NCBI RefSeq assembly: GCF_020536995.1
Contig: NC_068362.1
Location: forward strand, 104,132,876-104,196,875
Source of the DNA: Dreissena polymorpha
Taxonomy: Eukaryota > Mollusca > Bivalvia > Myida > Dreissenidae
DNA: 64,000 bases
Direction: 5' to 3'
Part shown: one piece after another, positions 1-20,850 of the stretch
How the letters are laid out: every line of letters begins with the position of its first letter
How positions within the stretch are numbered: the stretch's first letter is position 1
Translations under genes and position numbers: made by a program
The notes under the pieces: generated by a model
The model's database searches: none
Seen by the model: the letters and a program-made list of their open reading frames with translations, nothing else
What the model was told of the DNA's origin: nothing

Positions 1-36
1 TAATGATATCCAGTGTTTAGGTAATGATAATATCGA

Positions 37-107
37 CCCCTTGGTGCAAAAAGGTACTATGTGGCATTCAAATTAGAAGGCATATGTACCTTTTTGCACC
101 CATGGGG
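37..107. repeat. Imperfect inverted repeat (hairpin)
   Basis: The left arm at 37-57 (CCCCTTGGTGCAAAAAGGTA and one more base) is matched in reverse complement by 86-107 with one indel and one mismatch. About 28 bases separate the arms. It could be a small foldback/MITE remnant; no target-site duplication was established. Confidence 0.5.
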
Positions 108-389
108 CGATATGTGATGATTGTCAGTCCTCTACTGTTGATACTGGAGGGGATTACCGAAACCTCAAGTCAAAAAGTGTGCGTGTCTGTCTGTGTTTCT
201 GTCCAAATGTGAATCCAACTTATGCTATGTTCATTAAACTTGGTATGTCAATAGAAGGCCATATGGGGAATATACACATAACCTGAGTTTTTTAGCTCGA
301 CTATGATACATGAAATATATATAGTGGAGCTATCCTACTCACCCCCGGCGTCGGCGTTCTGTTCCGTGCCGTGCCGTTAGCGTGCAAAT

Positions 390-758
390 GTTAAAGTTTT
401 CGTACTACCCCAATTATTTTTATTGTCCCTTGACATATTTCTTTCATATTTTGCATACTTGCTTACCAACATGACCCCAACCTATAAACAAGAGCAGACA
501 ACTCTATCAAGCATTTTGTCATAATTATGGCCCCTTTTCCACTTAGAATATGCAGCAAATGTGAAAGTTATTGCCCCTTTTATACTTAGAATATGTGTAT
601 TATTGATAAATCTATGTTAAAGTTTGCGTACTTCCCCAAATATTTCCTTTATCCTTTGACATATTGCTTTTATATTTTGCATACTTGTTTACCAACATGA
701 CCCCAGCCTATAAACAAGAGCAAACCACTGTATCAAGCCTTTTTACATAATTATGGCC
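390..758. repeat. Two direct copies of a ~147-bp dispersed repeat
   Basis: 390-536 and 612-758 share the order GTTAAAGTTT, CCCTTGACATATT, TTTTGCATACTTG, ACCAACATGACCCC, CCTATAAACAAGAGCA and ATAATTATGGCCCC, with scattered substitutions. No coding potential is seen. The family is not identified. Confidence 0.65.
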
Positions 759-1138
759 CCTTTACACTTAGATAATTTAACATTTTGCTTAAATTGCCAT
801 AACACGTTTTATTATTACTTTGACAAAACAACACTTACCTGAATACCACAATGGATTCCACCCAAATAACAAATAATACCCCACGCCCCTACCCAGAATC
901 CCTTATAATATAAAATTTTATTTAAACATCATCTAATAAATTACCCCACCCCACATTATACCCCCCTCTCACCCCTATCCCCCCCCCCCCCCCCCAAAAA
1001 AAACAAAAAAATAAATATTTTTTTTGTTTAAACATCATCTAATAAATAACCACACTCCACATTATACCCCCCCCCCCCTCTAACCCCCACCCTACCCCCC
1101 CCCCCCCCCAAAAAAAAAATTAAAAGAAATGTCTTCTT

Positions 1139-1755
1139 TTTTATGCCCCCTTTTCGAAGAAAAGGCGGCATAAAGTGATCGGACTGTCCGTCTGTCTGTC
1201 TTTCCGTCACACTTTGCGTCTAGGTTTCGAAAAATGCTCATAACTTCTATGTCCCTTGAGATATAACCTTCATATTTGGTATGCATGTGTTTATGGACAA
1301 GGCCTTTCCATACGCACAAAAAATTTTACCCCTGTAACCTTGACCTTGAACTTAGGGTCCGCGTTTAGGTTTCAAAATCTGTGTTTAGGTTTCGAAAAAT
1401 GCTCACAACTTCTATGTCCCTTGAGATATAGCCTTCATATTTGGTATGCATGTGAATATGGACAAGACCTTTCCATGCGCACACAAATTTTACCCTTGTG
1501 ACCTTGACCTTGAACTTAGGGTCCGCAAATCTGCGTTTAGGTTTTGAAAACGCTCATAACTTCTATGTCCCTTGAGATATAACCTTCATATTTGGTATGC
1601 ATGTGTATATGGACAAGGCCTTTCCATACTCACAAAATTGTTCACCCCTGTGACCTTGACCTTGAACTTAGGGTCCGCATTTGGGTTTTGAAATCTGTGT
1701 TTAGGTTTCGAAAAAAGCTTATAACTTGTATCAAGCGTTATAGGGGGCATAAGTC
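1139..1755. mobile_element. Dispersed bivalve repeat with TTATGCCCCC ends and ~155-bp internal units
   Basis: The left end reads TTATGCCCCCTTTTCGAAG and the right end ATAGGGGGCATAAG, so the termini are inverted. Inside are a TGTCCGTCTGTC tract and about three tandem units. Each unit has GAAAAATGCTCATAACTTCT, CCCTTGAGATATAACCTTCA, TTGGTATGCATGTG, GGACAAGGCCTTTCCA and a TGACCTTGACCTTGAACTT stretch. It is non-autonomous and encodes nothing. Related copies lie at 3567, 12093, 13608, 17447 and 63318. The superfamily cannot be assigned from sequence alone. Confidence 0.6.
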
Positions 1756-2242
1756 ATCATATGGTGTTTATTTTCGAAAGATCATCTAATAAATGACCAC
1801 ACCCCACATTATACCCTCTCTTTACACCCCCCCCCCCAAAAAAATTTTTTTTTTTTTCTTTTCCTTTTTTTTATTTTTGAAAGATCGTCTAATAAATTAT
1901 TGAATATGAACAATTTCCCCATGATGGCTTACGTTATAATGTCAAGCACTCGAATAGTCAAGCGCTTTGTCCTCTGACAGCTCTTGTGTTCTAAAGCTAA
2001 CACTATGGTTCATAAATTATAACTAAAATTCAGATTCTGACATTTTAATATAACTGTGCATTTTACCTCCTTGTTTGGTATGTTTATATTCTATTTAAAA
2101 CATCTTTATTCATAATATTTCACTAGGTGAAATCTTAACAAAACTAATAAATGTTCAGTTATTTTCAGCACAAACATCGTCATAATCTGCATTTATTGAA
2201 GTTGATCTACTGTGTCATGCAGATGTATCATTGTATTTACAG

Positions 2243-12799
<10,557 letters not shown>

Positions 12800-13607
12800 T
12801 CTACCACCATATTGCTTTTAATTGACTCTGAAAGAAAATAGCTAAAAAGTTGTTTTTAAAAACGTCTGGTTTACTCTTGCTAATCATCCATGATTTATAA
12901 TCAGTTTTTGTGTTGGTATTTTTAAGAAATTTTTGTTGCTTTTGTCAGCACAACACAAGACATGTGAGACGTGTTTGGATGATTACCAAATATTAAGATT
13001 TGATTTAATCATGATCTATTTGACTATGGCTGAAATCGCTCCTGTGTGTCCAGTATTTGACATGTCTAGACACATTAAAAAGTTGTAAGTAGTTTGGCAA
13101 ATCTGATTGATACTGACTGTAATATTAAAATGGTTGCACTGTTCCATAGATCTGGTTTTATTGCTGTATATTCTTGACAATGCAATACATGTAGACAACT
13201 TGACTCGCCCCATAGTTAACTGTATTAAAAGTGTCATTTTTGTGACACTTGTTTTTTGTGTTCACTTGTTTCATCACAAAAATAATTGAAATAACGTCCA
13301 GCATTAAATTTAATAGAGATCCTTGTAACTTATTTTCAATTTCTTCATTGGAATATTTATGATTCCAGTCTCAGAAACACTTCTGAAATTGCATTTTAAG
13401 TGAAATTAAAGTATGTTGATCTCATGAAAATCAATATAAGTCACTGAAAATGTGTTGGTATACATTGTTAGTTGTAGAACATTTTGAATATTGAAAATAT
13501 TTTTCATTTTTACAGGTTAGCCATTTTCGGTAGTTATATCATTTGAAATGTTTCTGTGTGTATTTAGATTAACCATTAAATATCATGAAACATCTTCATT
13601 GTGTGAT

Positions 13608-13936
13608 TTTTTATGCCTCTGGTAGGGTGGCATTTAGCAGTCGGACTGTCCGTCCGTTTGTTTGGCATGCTGTTTTAAGGAGGTTTTTACAGAATGCTTT
13701 GAGAAATTGTGCAGATTTTTCGTATGTGAGTCAACCTACATAAGGAGTGTGAGTTTTGTATTGTACATTGTTTTTTGGCAAAGATATGGGCTTTTGACTT
13801 TGAAATTTTCTCTGTAATAACTGTTTTCGGGAGGTTTTTTACAAAACGCTTTAAGATATTGAGCTGATTTTTGGCTTGTGAGTCTACAAGCCCAGTAGGG
13901 GTCATTGTGTTTCACAAACACATGTCATGCTTGTTT
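13608..13936. mobile_element. Dispersed bivalve repeat (TATGCCTC / CCGTC-tract family)
   Basis: It begins TATGCCTCTGGTAGGGTGGC, followed by TAGCAGTCGGACTGTCCGTC. Inside are two similar halves with GGAGGTTTTTACAGAATGCT and GGAGGTTTTTTACAAAACGC. It ends GGGGTCATTGTGTTTCACAA and ACACATGTCATGCTTGTTT. It pairs with 63318-63560, which has the same head and body. Non-coding. Confidence 0.6.
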
Positions 13937-14153
13937 CTGAAGTTTTACTTACAAAAAGATATTGCACCAAAGTGATTACCGGTTTATGCTCAATGGGTTT
14001 GAACTTAATGATAATCTTTGAAGTCATCTAGAACTCCATTGTTCGACACGCTTTTTATCTGGTTGTTAAGAAACAGTAGTAACTGGTGACCTTCAGTCTG
14101 GTCAGACTATGAGTGGGTATTCTGGTATCTGACAAATATAGGACCTTCAGTGC

Positions 14154-14313
14154 TCGGGCTGCGCTCTGTGAAATAGGAGTTTAATGCATGTGCGTAAAGT
14201 GTCATCCCGCATTAGCCTGTGCAGTCTGCACAGGCTTATCAGGGACGACACTGCGCTTTTATGGTAATTTTCTTTTCAGGAAAGTTGCAAAAATCCAGTT
14301 TAGGCGGAGAGTG
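14154..14313. mobile_element. Partial palindromic MITE
   Basis: The left arm and part of the body of the ~255-bp MITE are present (TTTAATGCATGTGCGTAAAG, TTAGCCTGTGCAGTCTGCAC, AGGCTTATCAGGGACGACAC, then AAAAATCCAGTTTAGGCGG). The right arm is missing. Intergenic. Confidence 0.7.
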
Positions 14314-15003
14314 CTATGCTGACCATTTATATAATATATATTTAATATATTTATACCCTCTTACTGGGTGATGCTCTGGGCTAGTTACTTCAATTAACGT
14401 TATGTACTTCAACCACACAATGATGGACCTTATAGGTTGCTATGTTTTTTGTTCTGTATAAAAAAAACATATTTCAATACAATAAGACGTTTATTTTTGC
14501 AGTTGTGGTTAGAAGCCACGTGGTTTCAAATTTGGTTGTCTTTAATGACTCATAATTATGCAAGCAATATCAAATGGGCGTTTTGAGGGTTTAAACATAT
14601 TGAAGTTTTGTTAATTGTACATGTCCATTTATCTTAATTCTGAGTGAATTACGCGATTCGCCCGATGTCTTACTTTTAACAAAGGGAGTTATATCGTGTG
14701 GCTTTTATTTTTAATGTATTCGAAGTTATCTTCTCTATTTAAACCCTTCACATATACAATGAATCAAATTTTATACGTGAAAAAAAAACAAAAACCGTTT
14801 AATGTATTTATTCATTGCACTCGCTACGTTATGTTGGTTTGAGCCAACATTTATTACATGTGTGTATGTGTTATCGTTGGAAAGTGCGTTATAACCAAAA
14901 CAAAGGTGCAATAAGTGTTTTGTTTAGGACACTCGCCGCGCGTCGAGTATATTGACGTGTTTTCGCTAGTATTTAAGTTAGTGTGTGTTGTTACTCTACA
15001 GAT

Positions 15004-15281
15004 GATACGCTTTGGGGATTAGCATAATTTATGAATACATACGGGCAAGCGACAGCGTGTATATGACGCAGAAAGTTTTCCCAATTTTCTAATAAATAAG
15101 AGTACTAAATGTTCTGACGCTCCTGTGAAAAACCAATTGTGGTATACGTTTTGAGGATTAGCATAATTTATGAATACATGCGGGCAAGCGACAGCGTGTA
15201 TATATGACGCAAAAAGTTTTCCCAATTTTCTAAAAATAAAGTGTAATAAATGTTCTGACACTACTGTGAAATACCAATTGT
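15004..15281. repeat. Two tandem copies of a ~139-bp unit
   Basis: Both copies have ATACG-TTTGGGGATTAGCA, TAATTTATGAATACAT, CGGGCAAGCGACAGCGTGTA, AAGTTTTCCCAATTTTCTA and AATGTTCTGAC, with small differences. The period is about 139 bp. Intergenic, function unknown. Confidence 0.75.
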
Positions 15282-15453
15282 GGAATTGTGACCCTATAAA
15301 GGTAACATTTGATATCTTAAATCTACGCACATATATATTTTGAATTAATACTTGTTATAATGTTTTTGTTGAAAAACGAGAGTTAAATTTGATCAAGAGG
15401 AGTAAGGAGTACGTATTAAACGTACACGATTTTAACGGCAATTAAACCATTTG

Positions 15454-15708
15454 GGTCGTGCTCTGTGAAAAGGGGGTTTAATGCATGTGCGTCAAGTGTC
15501 GTTGCAGATTAGTTGTGCAGTACGCACGCTAATCAGGGACGAGACTTTCCTCTTTTAAGATTTTTTTGTTTGAAGAAAGCTTCTTAGCAAAAATCCAGTT
15601 CAGGTGGGAAATGTCGTCCCTGATTACCCTGTGCGAATTGCAGAGGCTAATCTGGGACGACACTTTACGTACATGCATTAAACCCTCTTTTCAGAGAGCG
15701 CGACTCAT
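15454..15708. mobile_element. Complete but diverged palindromic MITE
   Basis: It is about 255 bp with inverted ends (GGTCGTGCTCTGTGAAAAGG at the left, CTTTTCAGAGAGCGCGACTC at the right). The standard modules follow in order: left arm with GTGCGTCAAGTGTCGT, AATCAGGGACGAGAC, body AGCAAAAATCCAGTTCAGG, right arm CTAATCTGGGACGACACTTT. Intergenic. Confidence 0.8.
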
Positions 15709-16377
15709 GTACTGTATATCTGTGTAGTGATGTGATAATTATTAGTGATCATTAATTGGATGCCTTTTATGTTGTCGACATTAAGATCCTTGTTTTGAAA
15801 CGCCCGTCGCGTTAACATTGTCTTGTTCGAGCTGGTGTCTGTTTTTGGATTAAAGTGTTTGATTTAGGTGAGTACGGTAGTTACACATTGGACACTATTT
15901 TGAGTATTTTTGTCTCTGAAATCGACACTGTATTGATTATACGTTTAGACCTGTGGCGGTGGTTAATAAATCACAAACCTTTTGTGTACTAATATTTGCA
16001 ATTGTGTTTTTCAATGGCTGAGCATATAGCGTAGTATATCATATTATACGTTGTGCTACTTTTTGATAGGACTTGAAATACTTGTTTATTTGTAAAATGT
16101 TCCTATTCAATTTGCTTTCTTATTTGCGACCAAGGCCCCACGTATACAAGATGTTCTTTATTGTATTGGGACCACGAGCAATGCTGGATAAATATCTAAA
16201 TGATTCATGCAATGTGTAACGGTAGCTACTTGAACATGCGACAGATGGAGCATACGTACATTTTAACATCCGTACGAGACTACGGCCTACCGTCTGAATT
16301 ATACGATATTGACAAGATTTTTACACAGACTATCACGTCTGTGGCGTTCTTAAAACTGAACAAAAGCGTCTGTTTTT
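15709..16377. other. Intergenic, nothing recognised
   Basis: AT-rich sequence with no exon-like frame, RNA gene or clear repeat that I can support. Confidence 0.4.
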
Positions 16378-16608
16378 AACCCATTTATGCCTAGTGGACT
16401 CTCCCATTCATCTAAATTGGATCAATTTATTTCCAAAATTAGAGATGTCTAGTATATTTCTATAATTAGAATATTTCTTACAGAAATTCCTTGAAGCAAA
16501 CAGCGCAGACCTTGATGAGACGCCGCATCATGCGGCGTCTCATCTGAGTCTACGCTGTTTGCCAAGGCCTTTTTTCTAGACGCTAGGCACAAATGGGTTA
16601 ATGCTGTA
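16378..16608. mobile_element. Palindromic MITE with TTAACCCATTTATGCCTAG ends
   Basis: Left end TTAACCCATTTATGCCTAGT; right end CTAGACGCTAGGCACAAATG followed by GGTTAA, an imperfect inverted pair. The centre is a strong hairpin: GCAAACAGCGCAGAC, GATGAGACGCCGCATC, ATGCGGCGTCTCATC, GTCTACGCTGTTTGCC. About 230 bp, non-coding. From memory this family is abundant in dreissenid genomes. Confidence 0.75.
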
Positions 16609-17446
16609 TTCTTGTTGTCCATCTAAAAAGCTAGGCCTATGTCCGAACAACGTTTAATGCGCGTTTTTTTTTTTGTCTTAACATAATGGTCGCATTTATT
16701 CTTCGTGGAAAATTAGAAGTTGCGGCGATATTTAGTATCGAAGAAGTTTTCAATGACGCCTTTCAACTTAGCTTTCATACGCTCTTTCAAGAACTTTCTT
16801 CTAAAAGTGCATGGATTTGTCGAAGTTTACATAATTTTACATGCAAATGTGTTTCAAGTGACCATAATTTCTTTAAATGTGCATCAGCTTGCAGTATTCT
16901 GACATGCCGGTATGCTCGTCAAAGAATTATTTTCGGGGGTCTGCCAATGCAGATAGATGCCTTGCCGTGCCCAAACCTGCCTACGACGCTACATGTGGTT
17001 GCGTTTAATAAAGAAGTGTCCGGGCTCGAATGTGGCACTCGCACAATGCGAGTTAGCAAATAGTTGTGCGAGTAATTGGGTAGTTTGCTTGCAAAATAAT
17101 AATAATGCTGAAAACAATGTTGTAATAGTAATTTTAACAATCTCCGGTATACATCGTTACCTGTCATTAAAGAAATGCTCGCACCTGCGTTAAAGAGAAT
17201 GAACCACAAGAGGCGAAGGTAAATAGCCCGAAGTTAATCTAGTCTGAGTGTAATGTATACAAAAAAATCGTCTTTGATAACTCATTCGCGGCATGAAAAA
17301 TGGTCATCTTGTTGTATTACTAGGAAAAAATGAACGGAAGATAACCGTGATCTGACGCGTACCGTCTCTTCAATCAATTATCATATTACTTTGCGTTTGT
17401 CATACGTTAATTTCCGAGATATAAGATAGTGTACGCACTCGTTTTT
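16609..17446. other. Intergenic, no supported gene
   Basis: Overlapping open frames occur here (longest 125 codons at 16686-17063, another on the minus strand at 16919-17209), but none shows a recognised domain or exon-like junctions. Treated as non-coding. Confidence 0.4.
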
Positions 17447-18175
17447 ATGTCCCCCACTATAGTAGTGGGGGACATATTGTTTTTGCCCTGTCTGTCTGTT
17501 GGTCTGTTGGTCTGTTTGCGCCAACTTTAACATTTTGCAATAACTTTTGCTATATTGAAGATAGCAACTTCATATTTGGCATGCATGTGTATCTCATGAA
17601 GCTGCACATTTTGAGTGGTGAAAGGTCAAGGTCAAGGTCATTCTTCAAGGTCAAAGGTCAAATATATGTGGCCAAAATCGCTCATTTTATGAATACTTTT
17701 GCAATATTGAAGATAGCAACTTGATATTTGGCATGCATGTGTATCTCATGGAGCTGCACATTTTGAGTGGTGAAAGGTCAAGGTCAAGGTCATCCTTCAA
17801 GGTCAGAGGTCAAATATATGTGGCCCAAATCGCTTATTTTATAAATACTTTTGCAATATTGAAGATAGCAACTTGATATTTGGCATGCATGTGCATCTCG
17901 TGGAGCTGCACATTTTAAGTGGTGAAAGGTCAAGGTCAAGGTCATCCTTCAAGGTCAGAGGTCAAATATATGTTGCCCAAATCGCTTATTTTATGAATAC
18001 TTTTGCAATATTGAAGATAGCAACTTGATATTTGGCATGCATGTGTATCTCATGGAGCTGCACATTTTGAGTGGTGAAAGGTCAAGGTCAAGGTCATCCT
18101 TCACAAGGTCAAGGTCATCCTACAAGGTCAAACATCATATAGGGGGACATAGTGTTTCACAAACACATCTTGTTG
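17447..18175. mobile_element. Dispersed bivalve repeat with four ~150-bp units rich in AGGTCA motifs
   Basis: It opens with a hairpin (ATGTCCCCCACTATAGTAGT, GGGGGACAT) and a CTGTCTGTCTGTTGGTCTGT tract. About four tandem units follow, each with AATATTGAAGATAGCAACTT, GATATTTGGCATGCATGTGT, GAGCTGCACATTTTGAGTGG and a GGTCAAGGTCAAGGTCATCC stretch. It ends TAGGGGGACATAGTGTTTCA, CAAACACATCTTGTT, so head and tail carry an inverted ATGTCCCCC/GGGGGACAT pair. No protein is encoded. This is the fullest copy in the window of the family also seen at 12093. Confidence 0.75.
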
Positions 18176-18333
18176 TTGTGTGTAAATACTTGGTTGTAAT
18201 GCATAATATTAAAGGGATCTTTTGACAGAATAAGGCATGTGTTGAAGTTCGTTGCTTTAAATTTATAACTGTAAACATCTGAACTTACGATATCCAGTAT
18301 AAAACAAAAAGAAATTAAGAAAGATAAAAGTAA

Positions 18334-18405
18334 CTCACACCTAAGTTCGAACAACTGACCATTGGAGTTAAATACTAGAGCTTTAACCACTCGGCCATCC
18401 GTGCC
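18334..18405 (-). tRNA. Degenerate tRNA-like sequence (tRNA pseudogene or SINE head)
   Basis: On the minus strand it reads GGCACGGATGGCCGAGTGGT at the 5' end, giving a good A box (TGGCCGAGTGG), and has a B box GTTCGAACTTA about 50 bases on. The anticodon stem does not pair well and the 3' end does not complement the 5' acceptor strand. A working tRNA is therefore unlikely; the internal pol III promoter boxes are what remains. Confidence 0.4.
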
Positions 18406-20091
18406 GAAAAGATTTATGTATTTCCTACTTTATATGAGCAATCCATGTAATGTCACAGAATATAACGATTACAATAAAACTTTCCAAATTATACAATAGT
18501 TTCGCGTTTGTAACGCTTTATAATTTCTGGTTTTAAATGGTTTAAAGATGCCATATAATGGATATTTAAGAGCATGGTAAATGTTCAGTATTAATGTTTT
18601 CTATCTTTTTTTTAACATAACTACAACGAAAATGTGCAAATCTTAAACATTTTTTTTTAAATTCGACAATTTATCAAACGCGAATAGGTCTCTTTAAAGT
18701 GAATGACGGTTTCCACGTATTCATATCAAACAATGTAATAAAATATAGACGGGATGCAATTTGTATACAGGCTCACAGGAAGAAGCGATAACTGCACAAA
18801 CATTCACATGGTTTAATTGCTGTATTGCACTTAACTCGGAAGACTTTGACATCCAATGTCAATTTCATGCTTGTTTAATCTTCAGGGTTTAAACAATTTT
18901 CGAAAAACCTCATTGTATTTGTTATGCACGTGGTTCAAACATTGCTTAATTGCGTCGCAATAATTACATACAAGAAACTGATGCAACACTTTGTAACAAT
19001 ACGCTGCTTTAGATTCAGATTCAACATTAAATATCAAATGTTTGTGCTTTTTATTAGGTCAAACGCAGTCATTTGTTTCCATTAAATCGCCAACACAGAA
19101 AGGTTTTGTCGGATTTATTTCCTTTGTTTGATTGTAATTCCTTTTTACCCGTCATTTAAAAAAACAATCTATGAATATGCAATGAGGAAATCGTAATAAT
19201 GTCTAATTAACAGTCTTTTTATCGAACATAATCGAATGAACCAAAAATGATCGCAAACTTAATATATTTTTAATGACATTAGCAAAATATGATCGAATAC
19301 CGTAATCGACGTGGAAAATTAAGTTTATGGTCGGGCGGGTTACTGTTATTTGGTTTGTATGTTTCAAAACGCAGTAGAGTAAACATGAGCGTCGTTTACA
19401 ATGACTTACGATACTTTCACTTTCATGGTGTAGGATTACAGAACGTAAATATTAAAATGATTTATGGTATTCAGGTTTCCCACTCAGGTGGAAATGAGTA
19501 AGGCCGATCACTGCTATTTTTAAAAGCAAGCTCGATGACTAATCATATGTCCTTACTCTCACTGCATATGTACGAAACTGAAAAAACATCATAGATTCAC
19601 GCTGTAAAGACATCACATGGGATTTCTTACGCGCTGGTTTTTATCAAGGAAATGCCACCTTTACTACATATAGCAAAATGCTTTCTTCTTTAAGATTACT
19701 CGAGACGATAGAGATTGTAATGAAACTTCGTTTATCTATAGAATAGATCATGTCCCTGCTTTAAAACGGATTGGATCGAACCTCCGCGCAGAGATTTGAC
19801 TGGAACCAGCATAGCTGGATTAAATCCCTGCCGTTATAATCAAACACGTAATGATAGCTGAGCAACGTGGTACAATTATTTTCCAGTTGTTACTTTTACT
19901 TTTTTTAATTTAGAATCTTTTTAATTATGAACCTAAATTTATACACTATTTTCAAAATATAAAAAGAAAATGATGCTGCTTTTCATAATATAATACTTAA
20001 AACAAATCATAATATAATACTTTAAAAAATAAAATCCTTCCAGTACGGAATACCGTTAGGGCCATCGTGGTTACACATTAAAATCCAGAGG
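18406..20091. other. Intergenic, nothing recognised
   Basis: AT-rich sequence with short open frames only (longest 70 codons at 19289-19501). No domain, no RNA gene and no clear repeat were seen. Confidence 0.4.
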
Positions 20092-20556
20092 ACGAGAATG
20101 CGAGCACGCGATAGTACGATAGTGCGACAATGCGACAATACGATGACGACAGTGCGACAATACGATGGCGACAATACGATGGCGAGAATGCGAGAAGGCG
20201 ATAGTACGATGACGACAATGCGACAGTGCGATGACGACAGTGCGACAATACGATGGCGACAGTGCGATAGTACGATGGCGACAATGCGATAATACGATGA
20301 CGACAGTGCGACAATACGATGACGACAGTGCGACAATATGATTGCGACAGTGCAATAGTACGATGGCGACAATGCGAGAATGCGAGAACGCGATAGTACG
20401 AGGGCGACAATTCGACATTATGATGACGACAGTGCGAAAATACGATGGCGACAATGCGATAGTTCGGTGGCGACAATGCGATGATACGATGGCGACAGTA
20501 CGATATGACTATCTCATTGTCGTCATCGTACTATCGCACTGTCGCCATCGTATTGT
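20092..20556. repeat. Irregular ~20-bp tandem array with an inverted tail
   Basis: It is built from ACGATGACGACAGTGCGACA, ATACGATGGCGACAATGCGA and similar ~20-bp words, with no stop in several frames. From about 20514 to 20556 the same motif appears in reverse complement (TGTCGTCATCGTACTATCGC), so the array ends in an inverted segment that can fold back. It lies about 300 bp upstream of the RING-macro gene start. Minus-strand frames through it are repeat artefacts. Confidence 0.85.
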
Positions 20557-20562
20557 TATTGC

Positions 20563-20632
20563 ACTGGTTAATCCGGGACGACACTTTACGAACATGCATT
20601 AAATCCCCTTTTCACAGAGCACGGCTCATATG
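20563..20632. mobile_element. Right-arm fragment of the palindromic MITE
   Basis: GGTTAATCCGGGACGACACT, TTACGAACATGCATTAAATC, CCCTTTTCACAGAGCACGGC: the terminal ~70 bp of the family. It directly follows the inverted tail of the array, just upstream of the RING-macro gene. Confidence 0.75.
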
Positions 20633-20850
20633 TTTGTTCCTGGTATAGGATTTTAAGGTCACAACTACGTAAAAAGCAAAATAAAAGTGCGGTTTCTACG
20701 AAATATTAAATTTAAACTTTAAAAAATAATTATAATTTTTGTTAAAGTTTTGTTTTTGTTTTCTTCGGGGTTTTTTGCCTCAAGTTGCATGATATTAACC
20801 AATAACACGCAGCGCGCAGTTTAAATTTGAACTGTTAATTTTTTACCAGG

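Larger units (their letters stand above)
1..2242. other. Non-coding stretch 5' of the first SMC3 exon in the window (probably an SMC3 intron)
   Basis: No coding exon is recognised. The stretch holds an imperfect hairpin at 37-57/86-107, two direct copies of a ~147-bp repeat (about 390-536 and 612-758), C-rich/A-rich low-complexity tracts (about 950-1135 and 1815-1875), and a TTATGCCCCC-bounded repeat at 1139-1755. It ends at the acceptor TTGTATTTACAG before the exon at 2243. That exon starts deep inside SMC3, so this is most likely intron sequence. Confidence 0.6.
12800..15003. other. SMC3 3' UTR and intergenic sequence
   Basis: The SMC3 3' UTR starts at 12800. Its end is not certain: ATTAAA-type signals occur near 13304 and 13574, and no clear AATAAA was picked. 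Two dispersed repeats lie inside (13608-13936 and 14154-14313). The rest is AT-rich sequence in which I recognise nothing. Confidence 0.5.

Noticed and set aside
16686-17063. 125-codon frame as a gene
   Set aside because: No recognised domain, overlapping frames on both strands and no exon-like junctions; intergenic.
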